This document shows, piece after piece, positions 7,539-17,722 of a DNA stretch of 64,000 nt. How positions within the stretch are numbered: position 1 is the stretch's first letter; every line of letters starts with the position of its first letter. Below the pieces are notes generated by a model, which did no database searches, was not told the DNA's origin, and was given only the letters and a program-made list of their open reading frames with translations. Source of the stretch: Pseudemcibacter aquimaris (GTDB lineage Bacteria; Pseudomonadota; Alphaproteobacteria; Sphingomonadales; Emcibacteraceae); the NCBI RefSeq assembly GCF_028869115.1, contig NZ_CP079800.1:2170001-2234000 (forward strand), written 5' to 3'. Both the position numbers and the translations under genes were made by a program.

Positions 7539-9974
7539 TTAGAAATCAAGTGTGATGTTACCCATTACCTGACGTCCTGCCCCGATGAAATATCCACCTG
7601 GTGTACCACCACCAAGATATCTTTTATCCATCAGATTGTTAACATTTAAGCTTACTTTCATATTCTGGAAGCCATTATTCATTTCGAAGTTATAACCGAC
7701 CCATAGATCAACCAATGCATGTGATGGAAGGCGGTCTTTATTTTCGAAATCGCCGTATCTTTCACCAACATACTTTGCAGAAACCCCACCGAATACACCA
7801 TCTTTAGCGTAACTTAATGATGCAACTGCCTGCAATTCAGGAGAAAGAGCAACCTTTTTTCCAGCTTCTACGTTACCAACTGTTTCTGTATATTCTGAGT
7901 TATTCACTGTAAGGGATGAATAGATATTCCAATAATCCCAAAGGTCAGCAGAAATACTTGCCTCCAGACCTTTTGATTCAATTCCACCAACATTTTGATA
8001 AACCGTATCAATTTGCGAAGCATAATCGATACCTGAAATATCACCTACCGGAATACCAACAATACGGTTCGAGAATTTAATATAATAACCAGTGATACTC
8101 ATACGTAACCAGTCATTACGTACACGAATACCAACATCAAAGTTATCTGCTTTTTCACCTTCAACTTCGCTTAACTCTGCGCTGCCTTCAATGATACTAT
8201 CCTTGATCGCAGCAAAGTTTTGGGAGAAACCAGCAAAAAGTTCGATATCATCTGTTGCTTCATAAATTGCACCAGCTGTGAATAATATTTTTGAATCAGC
8301 ATCAACTGTTGAATACTCTTCGATACCAAAGTTATCTTTACGCTTCAGGTTAACAATGAATTTTCGTAGGCCTGCATTGAATGTGAAATTTTCAATTGTC
8401 AGTGTATCTTCTGCATATAACATCAAAGTATTCGTAACGAAATTACGGTCATATTGACGCCAGTATGCAGCATGATCAAATTCATGCGAACTTCTTGGGT
8501 CTATGATACGGTGCCAGTCACGGCTTTCATCACGATTTGCATGTTCCCACCATGCACCTGCGCGCAGTGTATTTTCTTCTGACATCTCATATTCAACTTT
8601 GGTTGTTAAACCAATACGTTCTTTATTGTAATGTGTATGACGATAAGAACTTGCTGGGTTTGCACCATCATCATAACAAGCAGGGTTATCACCAGTTTCG
8701 CCACCCCCATATGGGAATGTCAAAGTTGCAGTACAACTGTCATTAGGGGCTAACGGCGTCCCATCGCTGTCTTCAAATGAATATGCACTATCGAATGAAC
8801 CACCATAAATTGTGCCAACACCAGTATGCAGATCGCTAACTCCAGCAGGGAAATTAGTAGTACCACCAGCAACATTAACTACATATTGAGGAACCCAATC
8901 ACCGCGGCCTTTTTGATTGTGATAATAAGGTGTAAATTCAAAATTCACATTTTCACCATCATATTCAGAACGAAGATATGCGAAATAATTTGTTCTGAGT
9001 GTTGACCATGACGGGCGATATGCCTGATCTACATATGGAATACCTGTAATCACATCCGTCAAACGATCCCAATCCGGATTTTCATTAAACTGATCTAGAC
9101 TGATACGCTGAAAGTTATCTTCGTGCGCCTCATCCCAGGAAACGCGCCCCGTTAATGTCCATTCATCAAGATCAGATACAAATTTAGCAGCAAAATGATC
9201 GCGGTCACTATAACCGGCATCACCTATCCACGCATCATTGGACTGACGAGAATAACTTAAATATGCTTTTGTACGATCGGTAATGTCACCGGTATCATAA
9301 CGGAAAAAATAACGCTGAGCATTATTGTCACCCATGCTAATACCTGCACGTAGACGCTCTTCATCTTCTGGATTGTTGGTAACAAAGTTAATTGTTCCGC
9401 CAAGCGCTTCATGAGAGGCTGATGAAATATCACTGGTCCCTTGTGAAACTTCTGCACGTGATAGGTTTTCAAAATCTATATAACGATTTGCTTTTGAACC
9501 ACCGCCATAATTTGAATTACCATTTGGAAGCCCATCAATAGTCATGCCGATTTGTTGTTCACTTAGACCAACATTAAAACCACGCATACTAATTGTTGTT
9601 GACCAATCGTCAGAACCAAATGCAGCACCTTCACCGATACTTACTCCCGGAAGGTTATCAATCACTGAAAGAACACTTGCAGCACTACTTTCTTGTTCCA
9701 TCATAACATTGTCAGTGGTATTATTAGCGAATGTTACTGTTTTCCCCATAACGATAACAACATCTTCATCAATCATTTCCGCGCTATCTTGACCAGCGCC
9801 TGCAGCAGATGAAATAATTTCAACGGATTGCGCAGAAGCTGCTAATTCTTCGTTCGCCTCTTCAGCGTTTGCTGAACATGCTGACATTAACAACAATGCT
9901 GAAATTGCTGATGTACCTAGCAAAATACGTTTTTGTAATTTGCTTAGTTGATTATTTTCCAGTGTAGAATTCAT
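7539..9974 (-). CDS. TonB-dependent outer-membrane receptor
   Basis: An 811-residue receptor from the ATG at 9974, chosen because TTAGGAATATTAAA supplies a ribosome-binding site; an upstream in-frame ATG at 10016 lacks one. After an export signal there is a TonB-box-like stretch (DEDVVIVMG), a plug domain with VIDNLPGVSIGEG and GGTINFVTNNP, then a 22-strand-type barrel ending in the outer-membrane signature ITLDF. It probably imports a scarce, bulky nutrient at the expense of proton motive force. Nothing fixes the ligand. The signal peptide ends LLMSACSANAEE, which could be cut after ANA by signal peptidase I or read as a weak lipobox around the cysteine. Confidence 0.92.
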   Translation of the reverse strand: MNSTLENNQLSKLQKRILLGTSAISALLLMSACSANAEEANEELAASAQSVEIISSAAGAGQDSAEMIDEDVVIVMGKTVTFANNTTDNVMMEQESSAASVLSVIDNLPGVSIGEGAAFGSDDWSTTISMRGFNVGLSEQQIGMTIDGLPNGNSNYGGGSKANRYIDFENLSRAEVSQGTSDISSASHEALGGTINFVTNNPEDEERLRAGISMGDNNAQRYFFRYDTGDITDRTKAYLSYSRQSNDAWIGDAGYSDRDHFAAKFVSDLDEWTLTGRVSWDEAHEDNFQRISLDQFNENPDWDRLTDVITGIPYVDQAYRPSWSTLRTNYFAYLRSEYDGENVNFEFTPYYHNQKGRGDWVPQYVVNVAGGTTNFPAGVSDLHTGVGTIYGGSFDSAYSFEDSDGTPLAPNDSCTATLTFPYGGGETGDNPACYDDGANPASSYRHTHYNKERIGLTTKVEYEMSEENTLRAGAWWEHANRDESRDWHRIIDPRSSHEFDHAAYWRQYDRNFVTNTLMLYAEDTLTIENFTFNAGLRKFIVNLKRKDNFGIEEYSTVDADSKILFTAGAIYEATDDIELFAGFSQNFAAIKDSIIEGSAELSEVEGEKADNFDVGIRVRNDWLRMSITGYYIKFSNRIVGIPVGDISGIDYASQIDTVYQNVGGIESKGLEASISADLWDYWNIYSSLTVNNSEYTETVGNVEAGKKVALSPELQAVASLSYAKDGVFGGVSAKYVGERYGDFENKDRLPSHALVDLWVGYNFEMNNGFQNMKVSLNVNNLMDKRYLGGGTPGGYFIGAGRQVMGNITLDF

Positions 9975-10252
9975 TTTAATATTCCTAATATTCATTAATT
10001 TATAAGAATCGAGCATCTCCCCGATCCAGCGGGAATTTGCAGCTGTAATGTGGCAATGCGCAGAAGGAAAAATGACTTTTAAGAAAAAGTTTCTTTAAGT
10101 GAAAGTGATGCTTTTTTGAAACATTCTAAACTATTTTGTTAAGAATTTATTAACTACGAATATTGCGGCCGTCACAAAAACTTGAATGGACAAAATTTGA
10201 CTTACTAGACGATTTGATTTTTAATTTATGGATCATATCAAGGGAGGTTTAA
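9975..10252. other. Divergent intergenic region between TonB receptor and cytochrome genes
   Basis: About 280 bp with no credible gene. It must hold the promoters for both flanking genes. The plus-strand promoter near 10197-10225 is annotated separately. No clear Fur-like or other known operator was recognised. Confidence 0.6.
10197..10247 (+). promoter_or_regulatory. Sigma70-type promoter and strong RBS of the dihaem cytochrome gene
   Basis: TTGACT (10197-10202), 17-bp spacer, TTTAAT (10220-10225), then AGGGAGG (10241-10247) five bases before the ATG at 10253. Predicted leader is about 20 nt. Confidence 0.6.
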
Positions 10253-10996
10253 ATGAAAAGAATACTATTCACGATAATTTTAACCGCATTATTCGCGCCG
10301 ATTGCAAACGCGCAAAACCCGTTCGCAGAACCCAAAAATTTAAAAGTATTACCGGAAACGGTTAAGGGCGACCAGCTTCGGCAAATCATGCGACGCTTTT
10401 CCGCTGCCATTGGTGAAAACTGTTCATATTGCCATGACCGGGTGGAAACCGAGGACGGCGCGCATATGGTCTGGGATACCGATAACAATGACAAGAAACG
10501 TGTTACCCGCGAAATGATGAAACTAGTGGGGCATGTGCGCCAGGTTTCCGCAAACCTATATCCAGATAATCCGGAGCATAAACCAACCGCATTTGTCTGC
10601 ACAACATGCCACCGTGGCCAAGCCAACCCGTTTTTAATTGAAGAAGTCATGAACAATGAAATTGCATCCGGCGGCACTGGTGCTGCGCAGGCCAAGTACC
10701 TGGAACTTAAGAAAGAATATTACGGCAGTCATACCTATGATTTCACCGGCTTTACACTCGCTGAATATGCAAACCGTCTTATCATCGGCGGCGAAAATGA
10801 CAATGCCGTTGAAATGGCAAAATTCGGCACTGAACAATTCCCGAACGAACCATATGCCCATGAAATTCTGGGGAATGCCTATATGAAAACCGGCAATGCA
10901 GCTTCGGCGATTAAAGCATATGAAGCATCACTGGCGTTAGACCCCGATCAAGACGGAGTTAAACAAGCTATTGAAGCCGCAAAAGGTGCAATGTAA
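10253..10996 (+). CDS. Secreted dihaem c-type cytochrome of the reaction-centre cytochrome family, with TPR tail
   Basis: A 247-residue periplasmic protein with a Sec signal peptide cut after ANA (about residue 20). Two haem-attachment motifs are present: CSYCH (57-61) and CTTCH (116-120). Each is preceded by a helix with methionines (Met46; Met88/89) that could be axial ligands, as in the reaction-centre cytochrome c subunit family (PF02276). The segment LKVLPETVKGDQL is typical of that family in non-phototrophs. Residues about 165-245 form two TPR-like helical repeats. It is probably an electron carrier or a partner subunit of a periplasmic oxidoreductase. No reaction-centre gene is in the window. 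Confidence 0.8.
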   Translation: MKRILFTIILTALFAPIANAQNPFAEPKNLKVLPETVKGDQLRQIMRRFSAAIGENCSYCHDRVETEDGAHMVWDTDNNDKKRVTREMMKLVGHVRQVSANLYPDNPEHKPTAFVCTTCHRGQANPFLIEEVMNNEIASGGTGAAQAKYLELKKEYYGSHTYDFTGFTLAEYANRLIIGGENDNAVEMAKFGTEQFPNEPYAHEILGNAYMKTGNAASAIKAYEASLALDPDQDGVKQAIEAAKGAM

Positions 10997-11020
10997 GCCT
11001 TAAAAAAATAAGTAACTAAT

Positions 11021-11054
11021 AAAAAAGCCCCCTCGGTTTCCTGAGGAGGCTTTT
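11021..11054. terminator. Bidirectional intrinsic terminator
   Basis: Stem GCCCCCTC (11027-11034) / GAGGAGGC (11043-11050) with one C-A mismatch, flanked by six A on the left and TTTT on the right. It serves the cytochrome gene and convergent ilvC. Confidence 0.85.
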
Positions 11055-11076
11055 GAAATTCGCTGAACTATAAATA

Positions 11077-12096
<1,020 letters not shown>

Positions 12097-12149
12097 TTAA
12101 ATTCTCCGTAAATGTAAATTCTTTAATTAATCTTCTAAATCTTGGTGGT

Positions 12150-12665
12150 TTATAAAACTTTTTGACCACGATGCAGCGCCGCAACACCCGTGCGCACAAC
12201 TTCATCCAGTCCCAGCTCGCTCATCAATTCGATGAAAGCTTTAATCTTTTCTGTCTTACCTGTCACTTCAAAAACGAAACTTTTTGACGTGCTATCCACG
12301 CGACGGGCGCGGAATGCTTCGGCGACACGAAGTGCTTCAACACGTTGCTCACGGTCACCGGATACTTTCACAAGCGCTAGTTCACGTTCCACATGCGGCC
12401 CGTCATCGGTTAAGTCCGCAACACGGTGGATCGGCACAAGGCGGTCAAGCTGTGCTTGTATCTGATCAATGATACGTGGCGTACCGATGGTTACAACGGT
12501 GATGCGGCTTTCGTTACCCTCAAGGTCAACCGGGGCCACAGTCAAATGTTCAATATTATATCCACGACCGGAAAAAAGACCGATCACACGCGCCAGCACA
12601 CCCGCTTCGTTATCAACGATGATGGAAAGTGTATGGCGTTCTTTGTTTTGAGGTGTATCTATCAT
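12150..12665 (-). CDS. ilvN: Acetolactate synthase small (regulatory) subunit
   Basis: A 171-residue regulatory subunit with an N-terminal ACT domain: LSIIVDNEAGVLARVIGLFSG at about 13-33 (key part VLARVIGLFSGRGYNI), then a second conserved domain with SFVFEVTG and VRTGVAAL. It binds valine and activates and feedback-inhibits the large subunit. It begins 20 bp after ilvB ends, on the same strand. Some genomes call the same family ilvH. Confidence 0.95.
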   Translation of the reverse strand: MIDTPQNKERHTLSIIVDNEAGVLARVIGLFSGRGYNIEHLTVAPVDLEGNESRITVVTIGTPRIIDQIQAQLDRLVPIHRVADLTDDGPHVERELALVKVSGDREQRVEALRVAEAFRARRVDSTSKSFVFEVTGKTEKIKAFIELMSELGLDEVVRTGVAALHRGQKVL

Positions 12666-12685
12666 TTTTTATCTCGCACCGTTTA

Positions 12686-14449
12686 TTAAACCAGCGCGGC
12701 CCCTCCTTCAAATTCTTGTAATTCTGCTTCGTCTGGCAGAAGCATTTCATTATGCGCTGCACCAGACGGGATCATTGGGAAACAGTTCGCCATTTTTTCA
12801 ACACGACAATCAACGATTACCGGACCATCGGTTTCAATCATTTTCTTGATGGTGTCATCCACTTGATCCGGACGGTCACAGATAAGACCAGTTGCACCGT
12901 AACTTTCAGCAAGCTTTACGAAATCAGGAAGCGATGCCGTATAACTGTTTGAATAGCGACCGTCATGATTAAGGTCCTGCCACTGGCGTACCATACCCAT
13001 ATATTCATTATTCAGGATAAAGATTTTAACCGGCAAGCCATATTGCATCACGGTTGAAAGTTCCTGAATATTCATTTGAATGGACGCTTCACCGGCAACA
13101 TCAATCACAAGTGCATTTGGATGGCCCATTTGAACCCCCATCGCCGCCGGGAAACCATATCCCATGGTGCCAAGGCCGCCTGACGTCATCCAACGGTTCG
13201 GCTCTTCAAAATGAAGATACTGTGCCGCCCACATTTGATGCTGGCCAACCTCTGTTGTAAAGTAAACGTCTTTGTCCTTGGTTAATGCCTGTAGTCGCTC
13301 GAGCGCATATTGCGGCATAATCACATCATCACGGTTCTTATAACCAAGGCAATTACGGGCGCGACGTCCGTCAATTTCTTTCCACCATGCTTTTAACGCA
13401 TCCCCATCAAGTTTATGGCCTGCTTCGTCCCAAAGCTTGTTAAACACATCAAGAACCGCTGCAACATCACCAACCACCGGCACTTCAACCGGAATAATTT
13501 TATTGATGGATGAACGATCAATATCAATATGGATTTTCTTTGAATTCGGTGAAAAGGCATCAATGCGCCCAGTAACACGGTCATCAAAGCGTGCACCGAT
13601 ACAAACCATCACATCACAATCATGCATCGCGTGGTTTGCTTCGTATGTACCGTGCATTCCAACCATACCAAGCCATTGTTCATCGGACGCCGGATATGCA
13701 CCAAGACCCATTAGCGTACTTGTAATCGGAACACCCGTTTTCTTAACCAGATCACGTAACAGATCAGACGCTGCAGGGCCAGAATTGATCACACCGCCAC
13801 CGGTATAAAAAATTGGCTTTTTCGCAGTTGCAAGTAATTCAACCGCTTCTTTAATCGCGCTTTCATCACCATGAAACGCCGGACGGTAACTGCGGTGTTC
13901 AATCGGGCCAGCGTGAATATTTTCGCTCGTATGGATTTGAACATCTTTTGGTACGTCGATTACAACCGGGCCAGGACGCCCAGTTGTCGCCACATGAAAT
14001 GCTTCATGCATAATGCGTGACGCATCATCGGTTTTACGAACCAGATAGTTATGTTTTGTACAATGTCTTGAAATGCCGACGGTGTCCGCTTCCTGGAACG
14101 CATCTGTACCGATTAGCTGTACTGGAACCTGTCCCGTCAAACAAACAACTGGAATACTATCCAGCATCGCATCCGCAAGGCCAGTAATCGCATTTGTCGC
14201 ACCCGGGCCAGATGTCACAAGAACGCAGCCCGGCTTTCCGGTTGCACGTGCGTATCCTTCTGCTGCGTGGACGGCTGCTTGTTCATGACGGACAAGGACG
14301 TGAGTAATCTTCGAATGTTCATGAAGTTCATCATAAATTGGCAGCACGGCACCGCCGGGATAGCCAAAAATGACATCCACACCAAGATCCTCTAATGCTT
14401 TTACGATGATCTCTGCGCCAGTTAATGCTTTCGAAGACATAACGTCCAC
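12686..14449 (-). CDS. ilvB: Acetolactate synthase large (catalytic) subunit
   Basis: A 587-residue ThDP- and FAD-dependent enzyme that condenses pyruvate with pyruvate or 2-oxobutyrate. Visible are GYPGGAVLPIYDEL (about 29-42), the catalytic Glu56 in VRHEQAA, and the ThDP motif VAGEASIQMN followed about 25 residues later by ILNNEYMGMV. The motif has Glu where many ThDP enzymes have GDG/GDA. I recall the same GEAS form in other alphaproteobacterial acetolactate synthases, so it is probably not a defect. A strong AAAGGAAAGG lies in front of the ATG. The symbol ilvI would be equally defensible. Confidence 0.95.
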   Translation of the reverse strand: MDVMSSKALTGAEIIVKALEDLGVDVIFGYPGGAVLPIYDELHEHSKITHVLVRHEQAAVHAAEGYARATGKPGCVLVTSGPGATNAITGLADAMLDSIPVVCLTGQVPVQLIGTDAFQEADTVGISRHCTKHNYLVRKTDDASRIMHEAFHVATTGRPGPVVIDVPKDVQIHTSENIHAGPIEHRSYRPAFHGDESAIKEAVELLATAKKPIFYTGGGVINSGPAASDLLRDLVKKTGVPITSTLMGLGAYPASDEQWLGMVGMHGTYEANHAMHDCDVMVCIGARFDDRVTGRIDAFSPNSKKIHIDIDRSSINKIIPVEVPVVGDVAAVLDVFNKLWDEAGHKLDGDALKAWWKEIDGRRARNCLGYKNRDDVIMPQYALERLQALTKDKDVYFTTEVGQHQMWAAQYLHFEEPNRWMTSGGLGTMGYGFPAAMGVQMGHPNALVIDVAGEASIQMNIQELSTVMQYGLPVKIFILNNEYMGMVRQWQDLNHDGRYSNSYTASLPDFVKLAESYGATGLICDRPDQVDDTIKKMIETDGPVIVDCRVEKMANCFPMIPSGAAHNEMLLPDEAELQEFEGGAALV

Positions 14450-14658
14450 CTTTCCTTTTGTTCTTATTATTATGCATGTCTTAAATTAAATAACTGTAGG
14501 GTTATAAAGGCATACGGCCCGAATAGCAAACCCAAATAGTTGATAAAACACACACTATTTACCATTCAAAATTTCACGTAACTTAATGATATAAAATTAT
14601 CAAGTCAACATTTTTTTTGAAATAAAATTACAAAAATGAAAATTTTTCTTTATGAAAG
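14450..14658 (-). promoter_or_regulatory. ilvBNC leader and candidate promoter
   Basis: On the minus strand TTGACT (14608-14603), a 17-bp spacer and TAAGTT (14585-14580) form a possible promoter, leaving a leader of roughly 125 nt. The leader contains a perfect inverted repeat AAATAGT (14534-14540) / ACTATTT (14554-14560). I did not find a convincing branched-chain-rich leader peptide. Confidence 0.35.
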
Positions 14659-15543
14659 TTACAATTTGATGACGTTCCAGTCGGAAAATTGATTTCTGAA
14701 CCAGGTCATTTGTCGTTTCGCAAACTGTCTGGTCGCGGTTTGTGCAAGGGTCACACATTCATCAAGGCTTATATTTCCTTTTAAATATTCAATAATTTGC
14801 GGCACGCCCAGTGACTTCATCACCGCTACATTTTCAGGATAATTCAATTCCATTAAAGCGCTGACCTCTTCTATCGCGCCGCCCTCACGGATCATGTAAT
14901 CAAAACGGTCGTTACAGCGTTCATAAAGTACGGCGCGGTCACGTTCCAAAACGTTCTTTTTTATTTCCAGACCATCTTCATCCATAAGACCGCCAACAAG
15001 CGGTTCTTTCTGCCATTCAGCCAGACTTCTTTTTGTCGCTAATATCACTTCAAGGGCGCGACCAATACGTTGGCTATCACCCGGTGCCAACCTCCCTGCC
15101 ATTTCAGGATCAAGGTTCGATAATTTTTCATGCGCTAATTCCGAGCCGCTTTGTTTAATCTCCTCGCGAATTTCCGCGCGGATTTCTTCATCAATTTCTG
15201 GAACTTTGGAAAGACCGTATACAAGCGCCTTTAAATATAATCCCGTACCGCCAACAATAATGGGAACCTTGCCACGTGACCAGACATCATCAATTACCCC
15301 TCTTGCCATTTCTCGCCAACGTTCGGCGGAACAAGCATCATCCCCTTTTAATACCCGGTATAAATGATGCGGTGTCATCGCCATTTCGTCTTCCGACGGG
15401 CATGCGGTCAGGATATCCAGTTCTTTATAGATCTGCATACTATCGCCATTGACGATTTCACCGTCACTTTCCGCCGCCCATTTCAGGGCGAGTGACGACT
15501 TTCCACTGGCTGTTGGCCCACCAAGCAGGATTATTTTCCGCAT
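14659..15543 (-). CDS. miaA: tRNA dimethylallyltransferase
   Basis: Adds the isopentenyl group to A37 of tRNAs that read UNN codons. The protein is 294 residues. It has the P-loop GGPTASGKSS (8-17), NGDSMQIYKELD, the loop GGTGLYLKAL, and a C-terminal RQFAKRQMTWFRNQ stretch, all characteristic of MiaA. GGAAAGTG precedes the ATG. It lies divergently next to serB, with 78 bp between them, a neighbour pair I associate with alphaproteobacteria. It is separated from ilvB by about 210 bp. Confidence 0.96.
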   Translation of the reverse strand: MRKIILLGGPTASGKSSLALKWAAESDGEIVNGDSMQIYKELDILTACPSEDEMAMTPHHLYRVLKGDDACSAERWREMARGVIDDVWSRGKVPIIVGGTGLYLKALVYGLSKVPEIDEEIRAEIREEIKQSGSELAHEKLSNLDPEMAGRLAPGDSQRIGRALEVILATKRSLAEWQKEPLVGGLMDEDGLEIKKNVLERDRAVLYERCNDRFDYMIREGGAIEEVSALMELNYPENVAVMKSLGVPQIIEYLKGNISLDECVTLAQTATRQFAKRQMTWFRNQFSDWNVIKL

Positions 15544-15621
15544 GCTTCACTTTCCGTTTCACTATTCAAACTTGATACTGTAAATATACCAAGCATAACA
15601 ATAATTCTACAGGCTTAATCA

Positions 15622-16482
15622 ATGACTAAGGTTCTGACGCTTATTTCCAACCCGGAAAACCCCACACTTAACGATGAAATTAAAGATCAAATTGCAGCCG
15701 CTGTTAACGCATCTAGCACAAAATGGCTGAATAAAAATATCGCTTTTGATATCTATTTCGATGGTGAAATTGATACATCAATCATAAAGGGCGATTTTGA
15801 TTATGCCGTTCAGGATGTCGCGACACGCGGTAAAAAACTACTGCTCGCAGATATGGATAGCACCATTATTCAATGTGAATGTATTGATGAACTCGCGGAT
15901 TTCTTAGGGATTAAAGATAAAGTTTCCGGCATAACAGAAGCGGCCATGCGTGGCGAAATTGATTTTAAGGGCGCATTACGTGAACGCGTCGCGCTTCTTA
16001 AAGGATTAAATGTTTCCGATCTTGAAACCGTATTTAACCAAAGGGTTAAATTAACACCCGGTGCAGAAACTCTTGTTAAAACCATGAATGCGAATGGCGC
16101 GAATACGGTTCTTGTGTCCGGTGGTTTTACTTATTTCACTGGACGCGTATCAGAAATCACAGGTTTTAAAGCTAATCGTGCGAATATCCTGCTTCATGAA
16201 GACGGCAAGTTAACAGGCGAAGTTGGTGAACCAATCGTTGATTCAGATACAAAAATCAACACATTACGGGAATTTCAATCAGCGGATAGCCTTGAAACTC
16301 ACGAAATTATCGCTGTTGGCGATGGTGCCAATGATATTCCGATGTTAAATGGCGCAGGACTTGGTGTTGGATATCACCCATTCCCCGCTGCGGGTGAAGC
16401 CGCCGATGTTGCAATTGAACATGCCGACTTAACAGCCCTACTTTACTTACAAGGCTATTCAATAGACGATTTTGTAGATTAG
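15622..16482 (+). CDS. serB: Phosphoserine phosphatase
   Basis: Hydrolyses phosphoserine in the last step of serine synthesis. This 286-residue HAD-family enzyme has nucleophile Asp77 in ADMDSTI, the substrate-specificity segment CECIDELAD, motif II VLVSGGF and motif IV AVGDGANDIPML. The first 70 residues correspond to the degenerate ACT-like N-terminal region of SerB proteins. No strong Shine-Dalgarno is seen before the ATG at 15622. The following gene begins shortly after the stop. Confidence 0.95.
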   Translation: MTKVLTLISNPENPTLNDEIKDQIAAAVNASSTKWLNKNIAFDIYFDGEIDTSIIKGDFDYAVQDVATRGKKLLLADMDSTIIQCECIDELADFLGIKDKVSGITEAAMRGEIDFKGALRERVALLKGLNVSDLETVFNQRVKLTPGAETLVKTMNANGANTVLVSGGFTYFTGRVSEITGFKANRANILLHEDGKLTGEVGEPIVDSDTKINTLREFQSADSLETHEIIAVGDGANDIPMLNGAGLGVGYHPFPAAGEAADVAIEHADLTALLYLQGYSIDDFVD

Positions 16483-16524
16483 TTGCGATATGCTACACTG
16501 CAAAATCAGGGAGAAATAAAAAAA

Positions 16525-17646
16525 ATGAAAAAAACAATCAGTATCTTATCCGCAGCATTTATTGGCGCTCTTTTTGCGAATACTTCAAACGCACAAGCAC
16601 CTGAACTTGATAAGCTAGTGATGCCGGATGGCTTTGCGGCGGAAGTATACGCACGCATCCCTAATGCGCGTCAAATGGCACTTGGCGAAGACGGAACCGT
16701 ATATGTCGGCACCCTTGGTGATGCACGCGGTCGCATTTTTGCAATTACAGATAGTAACGGCGATTATAAAGCAGACGATGTAACTGTCATTGATCAAGGT
16801 TTGAAATCACCTTCTGGATTAACTTATAAAAATGGTGATCTTTATGTTGGCGCTATTAGCACCATTTATAAATATACAGACATCGCAAATTCATTAAGTG
16901 ACCCTAAAGCAGAAATCGTCACTGATAAGTTACCAACTGATACACATCATGGCTGGAAATTTATCGACTTTGGACCTGATAACTTACTTTACATTCCTGT
17001 TGGCGCACCATGTAATATCTGTGATCCCGATGACATTTATGCCGCAATCCATACAATGGATATAAATGATCCAAACAATAGCCTAACAAAAATCGCGGGT
17101 GGAGTTCGCAATACTGTTGGCTTTGACTGGGATCCAAAAACGGGGGAACTTTGGTTCACTGATAACGGCGGTGACGGCCTTGGTGATGAAATGCCTGCCG
17201 ATGAATTAAATAAAATTTCTAAAAATGGTGAACATTTCGGCTACCCGTACATTCATCAGGGTGACTTTAATGACCCAGAATTTGGCAATGGGAAAAATGC
17301 AGCTGATTATACACCTCCCGCGCAAAAATTAGCCCCACATGCTGGTGCGGTTGGCATGGCTTTTTATAAAGGGGATATGTTCCCGGGAAGTTATAAAAAT
17401 AATATCATCGTCGCAGAACACGGTTCATGGAACCGCACTGAAGAAGCGGGCCATACAGGACACCGATTAACCCTTGTCACTGTTGAAAATGGTAAGGCAG
17501 TGAAATATGAACCATTCATCACAGGCTTCCTTCAAAATAACGAAGCATGGGGCCGCCCATCCGATATACTTGAATTAAATGACGGCAGTCTATTGGTCGC
17601 AGATGATCATGCGGGCGTTGTTTACAGAGTAACTTATAGTAAATAA
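16525..17646 (+). CDS. Secreted sorbosone-dehydrogenase-like (PQQ-type sugar dehydrogenase) beta-propeller
   Basis: A 373-residue exported protein. The start is placed at 16525 because a GGGAGAA ribosome-binding site precedes it and a signal peptide ending TSNAQA follows at once. The mature part is a six-bladed propeller like the glucose/sorbosone dehydrogenase family (PF07995). Visible are THHGWKFIDFGPD, a PCNIC pair likely to form a disulfide, GVRNTVGFDWDP, WFTDNGGDGLGDE and EHGSWNR. Enzymes of this family oxidise sugars or aldehydes in the periplasm with PQQ. No pqq synthesis gene is in the window, so cofactor and substrate are inferred only. Confidence 0.8.
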   Translation: MKKTISILSAAFIGALFANTSNAQAPELDKLVMPDGFAAEVYARIPNARQMALGEDGTVYVGTLGDARGRIFAITDSNGDYKADDVTVIDQGLKSPSGLTYKNGDLYVGAISTIYKYTDIANSLSDPKAEIVTDKLPTDTHHGWKFIDFGPDNLLYIPVGAPCNICDPDDIYAAIHTMDINDPNNSLTKIAGGVRNTVGFDWDPKTGELWFTDNGGDGLGDEMPADELNKISKNGEHFGYPYIHQGDFNDPEFGNGKNAADYTPPAQKLAPHAGAVGMAFYKGDMFPGSYKNNIIVAEHGSWNRTEEAGHTGHRLTLVTVENGKAVKYEPFITGFLQNNEAWGRPSDILELNDGSLLVADDHAGVVYRVTYSK

Positions 17647-17722
17647 ACAGTATTTTAATAATTGCGTATTAATAGTATCAAACACCCTTTTAATATCAGG
17701 GGGGAAAACAAAGGATATAAAA

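Noticed and set aside
12686-14449. GEAS in place of the usual GDG/GDA in the ThDP motif of acetolactate synthase
   Set aside because: I recall the same form in other alphaproteobacterial large subunits, so it is more likely a lineage feature than a broken active site.
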